5,212 bases of DNA, taken from contig JAISZF010000180.1 of NCBI GenBank assembly GCA_031269415.1, positions 1 through 5,212 on the forward strand. Direction: 5' to 3'. This document shows positions 1 to 5,115 of this stretch, piece after piece (the first letter of the stretch is position 1; each line of letters opens with the position of its first letter). Under the pieces are notes generated by a model that was given only the letters and a program-made list of their open reading frames with translations, had not been told where the DNA came from and did not search any database. This DNA is from Clostridiales bacterium. GTDB taxonomy: Bacteria > Bacillota > Clostridia > Lachnospirales > WQUN01. A program made the position numbers and the translations under genes.

Positions 1-1052
1 TGGGTAATCTCCCACGCATGATCCCATTCAACCCAGTATTCGTCCAGCAGAATACGCATCATTTCAGCCACGGCTACTGTGGGGTGCGTGTCATTCAACT
101 GGAATTGAACCTTATCGGGTAGCAGCGTCCAGTCGTCATGGCGTTGCGAGAACCTGCGCAAAACGCGCTGCAATGTCGCGGAGATAAAGAAATACTGCTG
201 TTTCAGCCGCAGTTCCTTGCCCGCGATGAACTCGTCCGCGGGATACAGCACCTCCGACAGCACATTGGCAAGGTTTTGATCCTCCAGGGCGCGGTCATAG
301 TTGCCCTCGTTAAAAGCCTTCAGGTTAAAGCTGTTCTTCGGCTCCGCGTCCCATAAGCGCAGGGTGTTCACCGTGTTGTTCCTGTAACCCAGTATGGGAT
401 AATCATAAGGGATCGCCAGCACGGACGAGTAATTCTCCATACGGAAACGGTAACGGCCGTCGTCCATTTTAAACGTGGCCACATTACCGCCGAATTTTAT
501 TTCCTGCGAGTACTCGTTGCGTTTCAACCCCCACGCGTCGCCGTCTTCCATCCAGTTGTCGGGTTTTTCCACTTGATAGCCGTTCTCGATCTTCTGCTCG
601 AATATGCCGTAGTGATAGCGTATGCCGCAGCCGTACGCGGGATATTCCAGTGTCGAAAGCGAATCCAGGAAGCAGGCGGCCAAACGTCCTAAACCGCCGT
701 TTCCTAAACCGGGGTCAGACTCGGCTTCTTCGACCTGAGCGTAATCCACGCCCAATTCGGCCAGCGCCTGCGCGATTTCATCGTATTTACCCAGGTTTAT
801 TACCGTATTGCCCAGAAACCGCCCCATCAGGAATTCCATGGAGAGATAGTACACGACCTTCTCATCCTGATCGTTATATATATTGTGCGTGGCAATCCAT
901 TTCTCCGACACCAGATCCTTAACCGCGAACGCCACCGCGTTATAACACTGCCGGATTGTGGCCGTCTTTATGCTCTGCCTGTAAAAGGTTTTAAGAAACG
1001 CGTCAACACGTTCCATAAATTCATCTTTGGTAATTGACTGCAGCGGATCCAT
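1..1052 (-). CDS. glgP: Glycogen/maltodextrin phosphorylase, N-terminal 350 residues (cut by left edge)
   Basis: Partial gene; translation gives 350 codons plus two bases before the window ends. The enzyme releases glucose-1-phosphate from the non-reducing ends of alpha-1,4-glucans (glycogen, maltodextrin) using PLP and phosphate, in the cytoplasm. Visible GT35 landmarks: YYLSMEFLMGR (68-78), the glycine loop GLGNGGLGR (115-123), YGIRYHYG-like GCGIRYHYG (141-149), RLWDAEP...FNLKAFN (232-248), GKELRLKQQYF (278-288) and QLNDTHP (318-324). The PLP lysine and most of the C-terminal half lie outside the window. The protein starts close to the conserved core, without the long phosphorylation-controlled N-terminus of animal enzymes, as usual in bacteria. 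The start ATG at 1052-1050 has an AAGGAGGAG Shine-Dalgarno at 1064-1056 that overlaps the stop of the upstream isomerase gene, so the two are probably co-transcribed. glgP versus malP cannot be told from this half. No frameshift was seen. Confidence 0.97.
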   Translation of the reverse strand, partial: MDPLQSITKDEFMERVDAFLKTFYRQSIKTATIRQCYNAVAFAVKDLVSEKWIATHNIYNDQDEKVVYYLSMEFLMGRFLGNTVINLGKYDEIAQALAELGVDYAQVEEAESDPGLGNGGLGRLAACFLDSLSTLEYPAYGCGIRYHYGIFEQKIENGYQVEKPDNWMEDGDAWGLKRNEYSQEIKFGGNVATFKMDDGRYRFRMENYSSVLAIPYDYPILGYRNNTVNTLRLWDAEPKNSFNLKAFNEGNYDRALEDQNLANVLSEVLYPADEFIAGKELRLKQQYFFISATLQRVLRRFSQRHDDWTLLPDKVQFQLNDTHPTVAVAEMMRILLDEYWVEWDHAWEIT

Positions 1053-1055
1053 GCG

Positions 1056-1064
1056 CTCCTCCTT
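1056..1064 (-). promoter_or_regulatory. Ribosome binding site of glgP, overlapping upstream stop codon
   Basis: On the minus strand AAGGAGGAG lies three bases before the glgP ATG at its 3' end; the GGAGG core (1062-1058) is five bases from the ATG. The site starts inside the TAA stop (1065-1063) of the prolyl isomerase gene, so the intergenic space is only 10 bases. This arrangement supports an operon and possible translational coupling. Confidence 0.85.
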
Positions 1065-1977
1065 AAGCTGAATAGCTCTCAAATGTTATTTCTTCTATTA
1101 CGATGTCTGTCAGCGGTTTATTCATCGTTTCCTCTTCCTGTGACGTCTCCGCGGAACTAATCTTGTCTACCGTGTCAAATCCGTCAAACACCTGAGCGAA
1201 TACCGCGTACATAAAATCAAGCCCGGGGACGCCCCCGACTTCCAGATATTTGTCTATTATCTTCTCCGGAAAAAGCTGCGCCATCGGAACCTTCGTGCCG
1301 TCGGCCATTTCCCCCGCGACCTGGTTCTGCTTGTCTTTATAAGACTCTATCTCCGTTTTGGTTTCGTCGCTCAATTGATTATTTGAGACGATAAAGAATT
1401 GGCTGCCCTGCGAACTGGCGTCCTCGCCCAGCACCATAGACAGCGCTCCGTAGATATTGTGCAGACAGGGGGACGTTTCCGAGGCGAACGGCTGCCCCCA
1501 TATGCTCTGACCCCCCGCGCCGGTCCCTGTGGGGTCTCCGGTTTGGATGACAGAGTCCTCTATTACCCGATGAAAGGTAACGCCGTTATAATACCCGGAC
1601 TTCGCGAGTGTTTTAAAGTTCTGCACGGCTTTCGGAGCGTAATCTGGAAAAAAGCGCACCTTTATCACGCCCAGGCTGGTATGAAGCAGCGCTATTTCCT
1701 CTCCGTCCGCTATCGGGTCCAATTGCGGGAGCGGCAGATCCGAGTATTGGGAGAGATCGACAGTCTCCGGGGTAACGTTCGGATCGGGTGTCGGGCTTGC
1801 TTCCGGCGTTATACTGACATCCTCCGTCACGGCTGACTCCGCCGGCGATTCCGATAAGTTTTCAGACGGGCTGGCGGATGAACATGAAACCGAAAACAGC
1901 AGCGCGGCGGACAAACATCCGCAAAAAATTTTGAACAGGGTATTATTCTTGCTCCCGTTTCTAATATTCCCAAGCAT
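1063..1977 (-). CDS. Cyclophilin-type peptidyl-prolyl cis-trans isomerase lipoprotein
   Basis: 304 residues. Predicted role is cis-trans isomerisation of X-Pro bonds in exported proteins at the outer face of the membrane. Residues 1-31 form a signal peptide (basic N-region, hydrophobic 17-30) ending in a lipobox-like FSVSC with Cys32 as the lipidated residue. A Ser/Pro/Glu/Thr-rich spacer follows (33-90), then the cyclophilin fold from about 94. Conserved elements: FHRVI (135-139) with the catalytic Arg137, IQTGDPTGTGAGG (144-156) with Gln145, and SQGSQFFIVSN (189-199) covering the Gln/Phe substrate-pocket residues. Two departures: about 55 residues are inserted between SN199 and the last strand, and the segment normally resembling WLDG-H-VFG reads GLDFMYAVFAQV (252-263), so the pocket Trp and His appear replaced. 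The start at 1977 is preceded by an AGGAGGG site at 1991-1985. It is the first gene of an apparent operon with glgP. The family call is secure; the catalytic efficiency is not. Confidence 0.94.
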   Translation of the reverse strand: MLGNIRNGSKNNTLFKIFCGCLSAALLFSVSCSSASPSENLSESPAESAVTEDVSITPEASPTPDPNVTPETVDLSQYSDLPLPQLDPIADGEEIALLHTSLGVIKVRFFPDYAPKAVQNFKTLAKSGYYNGVTFHRVIEDSVIQTGDPTGTGAGGQSIWGQPFASETSPCLHNIYGALSMVLGEDASSQGSQFFIVSNNQLSDETKTEIESYKDKQNQVAGEMADGTKVPMAQLFPEKIIDKYLEVGGVPGLDFMYAVFAQVFDGFDTVDKISSAETSQEEETMNKPLTDIVIEEITFESYSA

Positions 1978-1984
1978 TTAAAAA

Positions 1985-1991
1985 CCCTCCT
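1985..1991 (-). promoter_or_regulatory. Ribosome binding site of the cyclophilin lipoprotein
   Basis: AGGAGGG on the minus strand, seven bases before ATG at 1977. An in-frame TAA at 1980-1978 directly abuts this ATG, so translation in this frame cannot begin further upstream. Together they fix the start. Confidence 0.85.
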
Positions 1992-1992
1992 G

Positions 1993-2011
1993 AAATTCAT
2001 CATATGAATTT
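1993..2011. repeat. Perfect 8-bp inverted repeat in the isomerase leader
   Basis: AAATTCAT (1993-2000), a three-base CAT spacer, then ATGAATTT (2004-2011). It lies just downstream of the predicted transcription start (about 2020) and directly upstream of the Shine-Dalgarno of the cyclophilin gene. It could be an operator for a dimeric repressor or a weak AU-rich hairpin in the mRNA; the symmetry is seen, the function is inferred. Confidence 0.5.
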
Positions 2012-2026
2012 TCTGTCAACTTATAA

Positions 2027-2055
2027 AGTATATCACAGCAATCACCAATCCGCAA
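2027..2055 (-). promoter_or_regulatory. Predicted sigma-A promoter of the ppi-glgP operon (extended -10)
   Basis: On the minus strand a TGATATACT element (extended TG plus -10 TATACT at 2032-2027) lies 17 bases after a weak -35 TTGCGG (2055-2050). The TG motif could offset the poor -35. The predicted start near 2020 leaves a leader of about 40 bases. A TTGACA at 2019-2014 lacks a correctly spaced -10. Confidence 0.5.
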
Positions 2056-2125
2056 ATAGATCTGTAAGGCAAGAGACAATCCAATGGAAGCATTCGTCAT
2101 AAAATGTAACAGGATTGTTATTGCA

Positions 2126-2154
2126 TTCATTACAAAACCGTGTGAAAATATAGT
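2126..2154 (+). promoter_or_regulatory. Weak candidate promoter of the secreted DUF4163/stalk-domain gene
   Basis: TATAGT (2149-2154) is a good -10. The sequence 17 bases upstream, TTCATT (2126-2131), matches a -35 poorly. It is the only reasonable -10 in the short divergent region and is about 30 bases ahead of the start codon. The intergenic region (1978-2184) therefore carries back-to-back promoters; the two -10 boxes are about 117 bases apart. Confidence 0.35.
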
Positions 2155-2170
2155 AGGTAAAGGATCTTCC

Positions 2171-2181
2171 GGAGGTGATCC
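2171..2181 (+). promoter_or_regulatory. Very strong ribosome binding site with 11-base anti-SD match
   Basis: GGAGGTGATCC is an 11-base match to the complement of the usual bacterial 16S rRNA 3' end, nine bases (from the GGAGG core) before ATG at 2185. It settles this start over the internal ATG at 2203. Its last five bases GATCC (2177-2181) can pair with GGATC at 2162-2166, which would enclose the site in a short hairpin. Confidence 0.85.
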
Positions 2182-2184
2182 GTA

Positions 2185-3192
2185 ATGAGAATCAATTTGA
2201 TAATGACCGTTGCTCTCACAATACTGCTTATCAGCGCTTTTGCCGGCACACAGCGCGGCGTGGCCGCGCAAACGGCGGTTACCGGCTCGGGATACACTCA
2301 GCCCACAGAAAGAAAGGTGGCGCTGCGTGAGGAAGGGCTTGACATTAAAGGCGAATTGCCTGTATTGACAGGCGAGGATGATTTAAGCTCGCGAATCAAT
2401 CAGCGCATTGAGGATACCTACCGCCAAAAGGTCGCCGCCGCAAAGGAAAGCAAGGCTCGCAGCGTTACTTTCAGCTATACGTGCTATCCTCCTTCAGATG
2501 GCGTCGCTTCTATATTGCTAAAAACGAGTATTACAACGGCTGTCTCAAAAGATGAAGTGGATTCTTTTAATTATATACCGGCGGAATCGCGGTTGGTTGG
2601 CGTCAATGATATCTTGGGCCCCAACGGTCTTCAAATAGCCGGCAAAGTGATTTCACAGCGCATCCGAGCCGACTCCGAGCGCTACTACACAAATTTTCCG
2701 GGCGTACAAGAGGATGACGCGTTTTATGTAACCGGCGGTAACATATTCTTTTTATTCGACGCTTTTCAAATAGCACCGGGTTCGGAAGGAATTATCTCAT
2801 TCGATCTTGAGATTGACGGCGTGATCAACACAAGGCCCATTAGAAATGGCGTCGGCTATTGGATTAATGAGTCCAGCTACAGTTTGAAGATGGTTTCCCT
2901 GCGGGCTGTCTGCGCTGATTTAGGCTATACGATACACTGGAACGAGTCCAGCAAGGTGATTACCGTGGATCGCCCCGGCGATGTTACCGTATCATTTAAA
3001 ACGGACGTCAATAGGTATCAGAGAAGCCGCACCGACGCGTCCGATATAACGCGTTCTTTGGAGTCCGCGCCCGTCGCGCTTGACGGGGCTAACTATGTGC
3101 CCATCTCGTTTTTTGATCAAATACTGGAGCTGGTCGCGTATCACGTGGACGAAAATGACAGCATTATCTTTACCACCTATACGGAAAGTTAG
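2185..3192 (+). CDS. Secreted DUF4163/DUF3298-like protein with C-terminal copper-amine-oxidase-like (stalk) domain
   Basis: 335 residues, predicted to be exported. Residues 1-28 are a Sec signal peptide (hydrophobic 5-20, probable cleavage after VAA28; AFA20 is a second option). Residues ~42-125 resemble DUF4163 (the region SSRINQRIEDTYRQKV at 68-83 and a following beta strand FSYTCY). Residues ~135-215 resemble DUF3298/RsiV-like: a VGVNDILG turn (138-145), a helix, then FYVTGGNIFFLFDAFQIAPGSEGI (180-203), the typical hydrophobic strand followed by PYEIAPxxxG-type motif. Residues ~236-333 resemble the copper-amine-oxidase N1 domain: SLRAVCADLGYTIHWNESSKVITV (238-261) and NYVPISFFDQIL (303-314). 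No catalytic site is evident. Family relatives include the extracellular sensor part of RsiV, which binds lysozyme, and the N-terminal part of PdaC-like deacetylases, but no anti-sigma or deacetylase domain is present. The likely role is wall-associated binding; the substrate is unknown. It is probably monocistronic. Confidence 0.85.
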   Translation: MRINLIMTVALTILLISAFAGTQRGVAAQTAVTGSGYTQPTERKVALREEGLDIKGELPVLTGEDDLSSRINQRIEDTYRQKVAAAKESKARSVTFSYTCYPPSDGVASILLKTSITTAVSKDEVDSFNYIPAESRLVGVNDILGPNGLQIAGKVISQRIRADSERYYTNFPGVQEDDAFYVTGGNIFFLFDAFQIAPGSEGIISFDLEIDGVINTRPIRNGVGYWINESSYSLKMVSLRAVCADLGYTIHWNESSKVITVDRPGDVTVSFKTDVNRYQRSRTDASDITRSLESAPVALDGANYVPISFFDQILELVAYHVDENDSIIFTTYTES

Positions 3193-3200
3193 GCTCAAAC

Positions 3201-3231
3201 ACCCGGCATGGTTGAAACGCCGGTTTTTTTT
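3201..3231 (+). terminator. Rho-independent terminator after the stalk-domain gene
   Basis: CCGGC (3203-3207) pairs with GCCGG (3219-3223) across an 11-base loop, followed by eight T residues (3224-3231). It begins nine bases after the stop codon. The stem is short but GC-only and the T-tract is unbroken. Confidence 0.8.
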
Positions 3232-3240
3232 GTGTACAAT
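3212..3240 (+). promoter_or_regulatory. Predicted sigma-A promoter of the GH3 gene, nested in the upstream terminator
   Basis: TTGAAA (3212-3217) and TACAAT (3235-3240) each match consensus at five of six positions and are spaced by exactly 17 bases. The -35 lies in the loop of the preceding terminator hairpin and the -10 follows its T-tract. Transcription should start near 3247, about 26 bases before the GH3 start codon. Confidence 0.7.
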
Positions 3241-3263
3241 GTACCCAGCGTATTCAGATTTAT

Positions 3264-3268
3264 GGAGG
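3264..3268 (+). promoter_or_regulatory. Ribosome binding site of the GH3 gene
   Basis: GGAGG lies only four bases from ATG at 3273, slightly closer than usual. The next in-frame ATG (codon 12) would destroy the lipobox signal, so 3273 remains the best start. Confidence 0.7.
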
Positions 3269-3272
3269 TTAT

Positions 3273-4442
3273 ATGAATATCAAAGCTCTCTTGTTAACCG
3301 CGCTTATGGCGGCATGCGCGGGCGGCGCTCCACCGTCGTCCGAACCGCAAGTAACGGCGTCCTCCGCAGTGGATCAAACCGAGCCCAAAGTGGCCGAAAC
3401 ATTATTATCCATGACACTGGAAGAAAAAGTTGGCCAATTGTTTATATGCGATCCCGGGATGCTTTGCGGAGTTTGGGAAACGTCGAAGGCAAATCAGACG
3501 TTGATTAACAACATAAAAAAATACCATCCCGCCGGGTTTGTTTTCTTCAAACCCAATATTAAAACCCCGAAGCAGACAAAGGAGTTTATCTCGGATATGC
3601 AGGCCGCGTCGAAGATAAAATTGCTGATCTCGGTAGACGAGGAAGGCGGTTTAGTCAGCCGGATCGGGTCTAACCCGGCTATGGGTTTCAAGAAACAGCC
3701 CGCCATGAGTGAAATCGGGAAAACCGGCGATCCTGAAAACGCGTATCGGGTTGGCGCGGAATTGGGCGAGGGTCTGCGCGGATTGGGGTTCACAATGGAT
3801 TTCGCGCCTGTGGCTGACGTGAACACGAACCCGCAAAATCCGGTTATCGGAACGCGCGCGTTCGGCTCGGATCCCCAAAAGGCCGCCGAATTCGTCGTCC
3901 AGGAAGTCAAGGGTCTGCAGGATCAGGGTATCAGCGCAGTACTCAAGCATTTTCCTGGCCATGGAGATTCCTCCGAGGACTCGCATACCGGGGCGGTCAG
4001 CCTGCAACATGACATGCCGCGGCTTAACGCCGTTGAATTCGTGCCCTTTAAGGCGGGCATCGCGGCGGGGGTGGACGCCGTGATGGTCAGCCATATCGCG
4101 CTGCCTAAGATAACGGGCAATTCCGAGCCCGCCACAGTTTCAGCCGGGATCGTAACGGATATCCTGCGCGGTGATCTGGGCTACAACGGGCTGGTGATTA
4201 CGGATTCCCTTTCAATGGGCGCGGTGTCTATGTATTATGATCTGCCGGACTACTGTGTAAAATCCATACAGGCTGGCTGCGATCTGCTCCTGCTGCAGAC
4301 CGATTCACAGAAAGGTGATATTATCGGGCAGTTTGACGGGGCTTACAACGCCGTGCTTAACGCCGTCAAGAATGGGGAGATATCACAGGAGAGGCTGAAC
4401 CGATCGGTGGAGAGGATTTTACGGGTTAAATTCAAGTATTGA
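3273..4442 (+). CDS. GH3 family beta-N-acetylhexosaminidase lipoprotein (NagZ-like)
   Basis: 389 residues. Predicted to remove terminal beta-linked N-acetylglucosamine, most likely from cell-wall muropeptides, at the cell surface. A short signal (residues 2-14) ends in lipobox LMAAC with Cys15 lipidated, followed by a Ser/Pro/Thr-rich linker to about 38. The GH3 TIM barrel covers about 40-389. Motifs: MTLEEKVGQLF (47-57), VDEEGGLVSR (121-130), GLRGLGFTMDFAPVADV (167-183), IGTRAFGSDP (192-201), KHFPGHGDSSEDSH (225-238) with the Asp236-Ser-His238 dyad that serves as acid/base in NagZ, and GLVITDSLSMGA (306-317) with Asp311 as the expected nucleophile. All key residues are intact. There is no C-terminal second GH3 domain, in keeping with single-domain NagZ enzymes. 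It has its own promoter and terminator. Specificity for GlcNAc is inferred from the dyad and not shown. Confidence 0.95.
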   Translation: MNIKALLLTALMAACAGGAPPSSEPQVTASSAVDQTEPKVAETLLSMTLEEKVGQLFICDPGMLCGVWETSKANQTLINNIKKYHPAGFVFFKPNIKTPKQTKEFISDMQAASKIKLLISVDEEGGLVSRIGSNPAMGFKKQPAMSEIGKTGDPENAYRVGAELGEGLRGLGFTMDFAPVADVNTNPQNPVIGTRAFGSDPQKAAEFVVQEVKGLQDQGISAVLKHFPGHGDSSEDSHTGAVSLQHDMPRLNAVEFVPFKAGIAAGVDAVMVSHIALPKITGNSEPATVSAGIVTDILRGDLGYNGLVITDSLSMGAVSMYYDLPDYCVKSIQAGCDLLLLQTDSQKGDIIGQFDGAYNAVLNAVKNGEISQERLNRSVERILRVKFKY

Positions 4443-4463
4443 ACCCGCGCGTTACCCTTGAAC

Positions 4464-4509
4464 AAACGCCCGGCGGCACCATGTAATCGGCGCCGCCGGG
4501 CGTTTTCTA
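4464..4509. terminator. Bidirectional terminator between convergent genes
   Basis: A perfect 14-bp inverted repeat: 4464-4477 (AAACGCCCGGCGGC) pairs with 4492-4505, with a 14-base loop. Reading rightward it is followed by TTTTCTATTT, a good T-tract for the GH3 gene. Reading leftward the stem ends in TTTGTT, weaker but able to serve the convergent regulator gene, whose stop codon (4509-4507) directly abuts the hairpin. Confidence 0.88.
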
Positions 4510-4788
4510 TTTCGCGTATATTATTTTTTTAATGCTGGCTTCAGACAGGCAAAACTCATCCATCAACTGGTTTACGGTGACGCCGTTTTTGTAGTGATCG
4601 GCAATAACGCGGTTGCGTTTGTGGATCTGTTCCCTCACGCCGGTCAATTGTCCCCAATGGATTCTTTTTTCTTCCCGCCTTGGGATATATAGGGTTGTAC
4701 CCGCGGCGTATTCTTGAATTTCAGCCAGCAGCTCAGGCGGAAGCACGTCCTTCGCGTTCAGATAGCGCAACACTGAAAACCCCTTCAT
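4507..4788 (-). CDS. CD3324-family / Mor-like helix-turn-helix regulator
   Basis: 93 residues from ATG at 4788. The pattern YLNAKDVLPPELLAEIQEY (9-27), LYIPRREEKRIHWGQLTGVREQI (33-55) and a C-terminal helix-turn-helix (about 59-91, with GVTVNQLMDEFCLSEASIKKII) is that of small CD3324-type proteins of clostridia, related to the Mor activator HTH. I recognise the family from memory. A DNA-binding role is expected; the targets are unknown. The start is unsettled. ATG 4788 has no Shine-Dalgarno; GTG at 4773 or TTG at 4770 would follow AAGGGG (4785-4780) at six or nine bases and give an N-terminus nearer the family's usual M-x-Y-x-NA. The strong site upstream (4835-4828) faces a different ATG at 4822 that is out of frame. 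The gene lies downstream of a terminator-like hairpin, so its expression may depend on read-through. Confidence 0.85.
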   Translation of the reverse strand: MKGFSVLRYLNAKDVLPPELLAEIQEYAAGTTLYIPRREEKRIHWGQLTGVREQIHKRNRVIADHYKNGVTVNQLMDEFCLSEASIKKIIYAK

Positions 4789-4822
4789 TAAATTGATATG
4801 ATGTTGTGTAAGAGACTTCCAT
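4733..4822 (-). CDS. Possible 29-codon leader peptide overlapping the regulator gene out of frame
   Basis: ATG at 4822-4820 is placed eight bases after the GGAGG core of the best Shine-Dalgarno in this stretch (GGGAGGTG, 4835-4828). The frame encodes 29 residues (MEVSYTTSYQFNEGVFSVAL followed by SEREGRASA) and stops at 4735-4733, inside the regulator gene in another frame. It could be a translated leader coupled to the regulator, or the trace of an indel that moved the strong site away from the real gene. I do not recognise the peptide, and its existence rests on the ribosome binding site alone. Confidence 0.35.
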   Translation of the reverse strand: MEVSYTTSYQFNEGVFSVALSEREGRASA

Positions 4823-4827
4823 GTTTA

Positions 4828-4835
4828 CACCTCCC
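4828..4835 (-). promoter_or_regulatory. Strong Shine-Dalgarno upstream of the regulator
   Basis: GGGAGGTG on the minus strand, immediately after the terminator-like hairpin and its T-tract. It is correctly spaced for ATG 4822 and is about 40 bases from ATG 4788, too far to serve the regulator directly. Confidence 0.75.
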
Positions 4836-4839
4836 GGTC

Positions 4840-4878
4840 AAAAATATGAAAACGCGGAAAAGCTTACGCTTTTCCGCG
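4840..4878 (-). terminator. Rho-independent terminator or attenuator ahead of the regulator
   Basis: On the minus strand CGCGGAAAAGC (4878-4868) pairs perfectly with GCTTTTCCGCG (4863-4853) over a four-base GTAA loop, then TTTTCATATTTTT (4852-4840). The plus-strand flank is not T-rich, so it works leftward only. Because the T-tract ends four bases before the Shine-Dalgarno and no other promoter is apparent between them, the regulator seems to need read-through, as in an attenuator. Confidence 0.82.
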
Positions 4879-4967
4879 CCGCTGTCCCTTAAGGCTAGGA
4901 CAAAGCCCACCTCATTTCGATCAACAATACCAACCCCTTTCGATTGGACTTGCCTTTGCCCGCTCCT

Positions 4968-5017
4968 ACGGTGAAAACCGCCGGATTGGTGGGCAGACGG
5001 TATAAAACCGGTGGATT
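4968..5017 (-). repeat. Tandem imperfect repeat of a small hairpin in the leader RNA
   Basis: Two copies, 5017-4997 and 4987-4968 on the minus strand, each start AATCC, continue through CGGTTTT, and end ACCGT. Each can fold into a CGGT/ACCG hairpin with a 4-5 base loop. The copies are nine bases apart and differ by a few substitutions and one base of length. Confidence 0.55.
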
Positions 5018-5085
5018 TCATGCCGCCCGCCTCGGCTGTAATACTATGATAATCGAAAACTCGCGCCGGTTCAAGATAAAAAACA

Positions 5086-5115
5086 GTTATAATCAATCAG
5101 GCCCTAGGTTGTGAA
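5086..5115 (-). promoter_or_regulatory. Predicted promoter of the leader RNA / regulator
   Basis: TTCACA (5115-5110) and TATAAC (5091-5086) each match consensus at five of six positions, spaced by 18 bases. AT-rich sequence directly upstream (5116-5160) could act as an UP element. Transcription would start near 5079. Confidence 0.6.

Larger units (their letters stand above)
4840..5079 (-). ncRNA. Candidate structured leader RNA / small RNA upstream of the regulator (unrecognised)
   Basis: About 240 bases between a good promoter and a terminator hairpin hold no convincing gene but many complementary segments. Hand folding of the minus strand gives GGGCGG (5028-5023) with CTGCCC (4996-4991); CGGT/ACCG hairpins at 5010-4998 and 4980-4969; a long-range stem GGGCAAAG (4961-4954) with CTTTGTCC (4905-4898); and inside it CCAATC (4947-4942) with GGTTGG (4935-4930) capped by GAAAGG, extended by CAA/TTG. 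No energy or covariation was computed. I compared it by memory with FMN, cobalamin, c-di-GMP, M-box, ydaO, T-box, 6S and SRP RNAs and found no match. It could be a riboswitch-like leader of the regulator gene, a stand-alone RNA such as a raiA-type RNA, or unstructured spacer. Confidence 0.5.

Noticed and set aside
138..922. Two plus-strand open frames (138-356 and 650-922) opposite the phosphorylase
   Set aside because: They are antisense shadows of a gene with unmistakable phosphorylase motifs in the other strand.
1978..2271. 97-codon minus-strand open frame in the divergent intergenic region
   Set aside because: It overlaps the start of the secreted-protein gene antisense and covers the predicted isomerase promoter, and lacks a ribosome binding site. 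It is simply the open upstream extension of the isomerase frame, closed by TAA next to its ATG.
3494..4135. Three minus-strand open frames opposite the GH3 gene
   Set aside because: Antisense shadows; the plus strand has all GH3 motifs intact and no ribosome binding sites support the reverse frames.
4898..4961. c-di-GMP-I riboswitch, suggested by GGGCAAA and a CGAAAG loop
   Set aside because: The conserved GACGCAAAGCC core and the second receptor helix are absent, so the likeness is probably chance.
4968..4987. FMN riboswitch, suggested by CCGGCGGT in the minus strand
   Set aside because: Only this short string matches; the other conserved RFN segments (GGGGCAGGGTGAAATTCCC-like start and the GTGGATTC region) are missing.
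4788..5096. 102-codon minus-strand open frame whose TAA overlaps the regulator ATG as TAATG
   Set aside because: Its start lies upstream of the predicted transcription start and has no ribosome binding site, the protein looks like translated non-coding sequence, and the frame runs through the terminator hairpin. The TAATG overlap could suggest coupling, so it is noted, but hairpin-rich RNA explains the region better.
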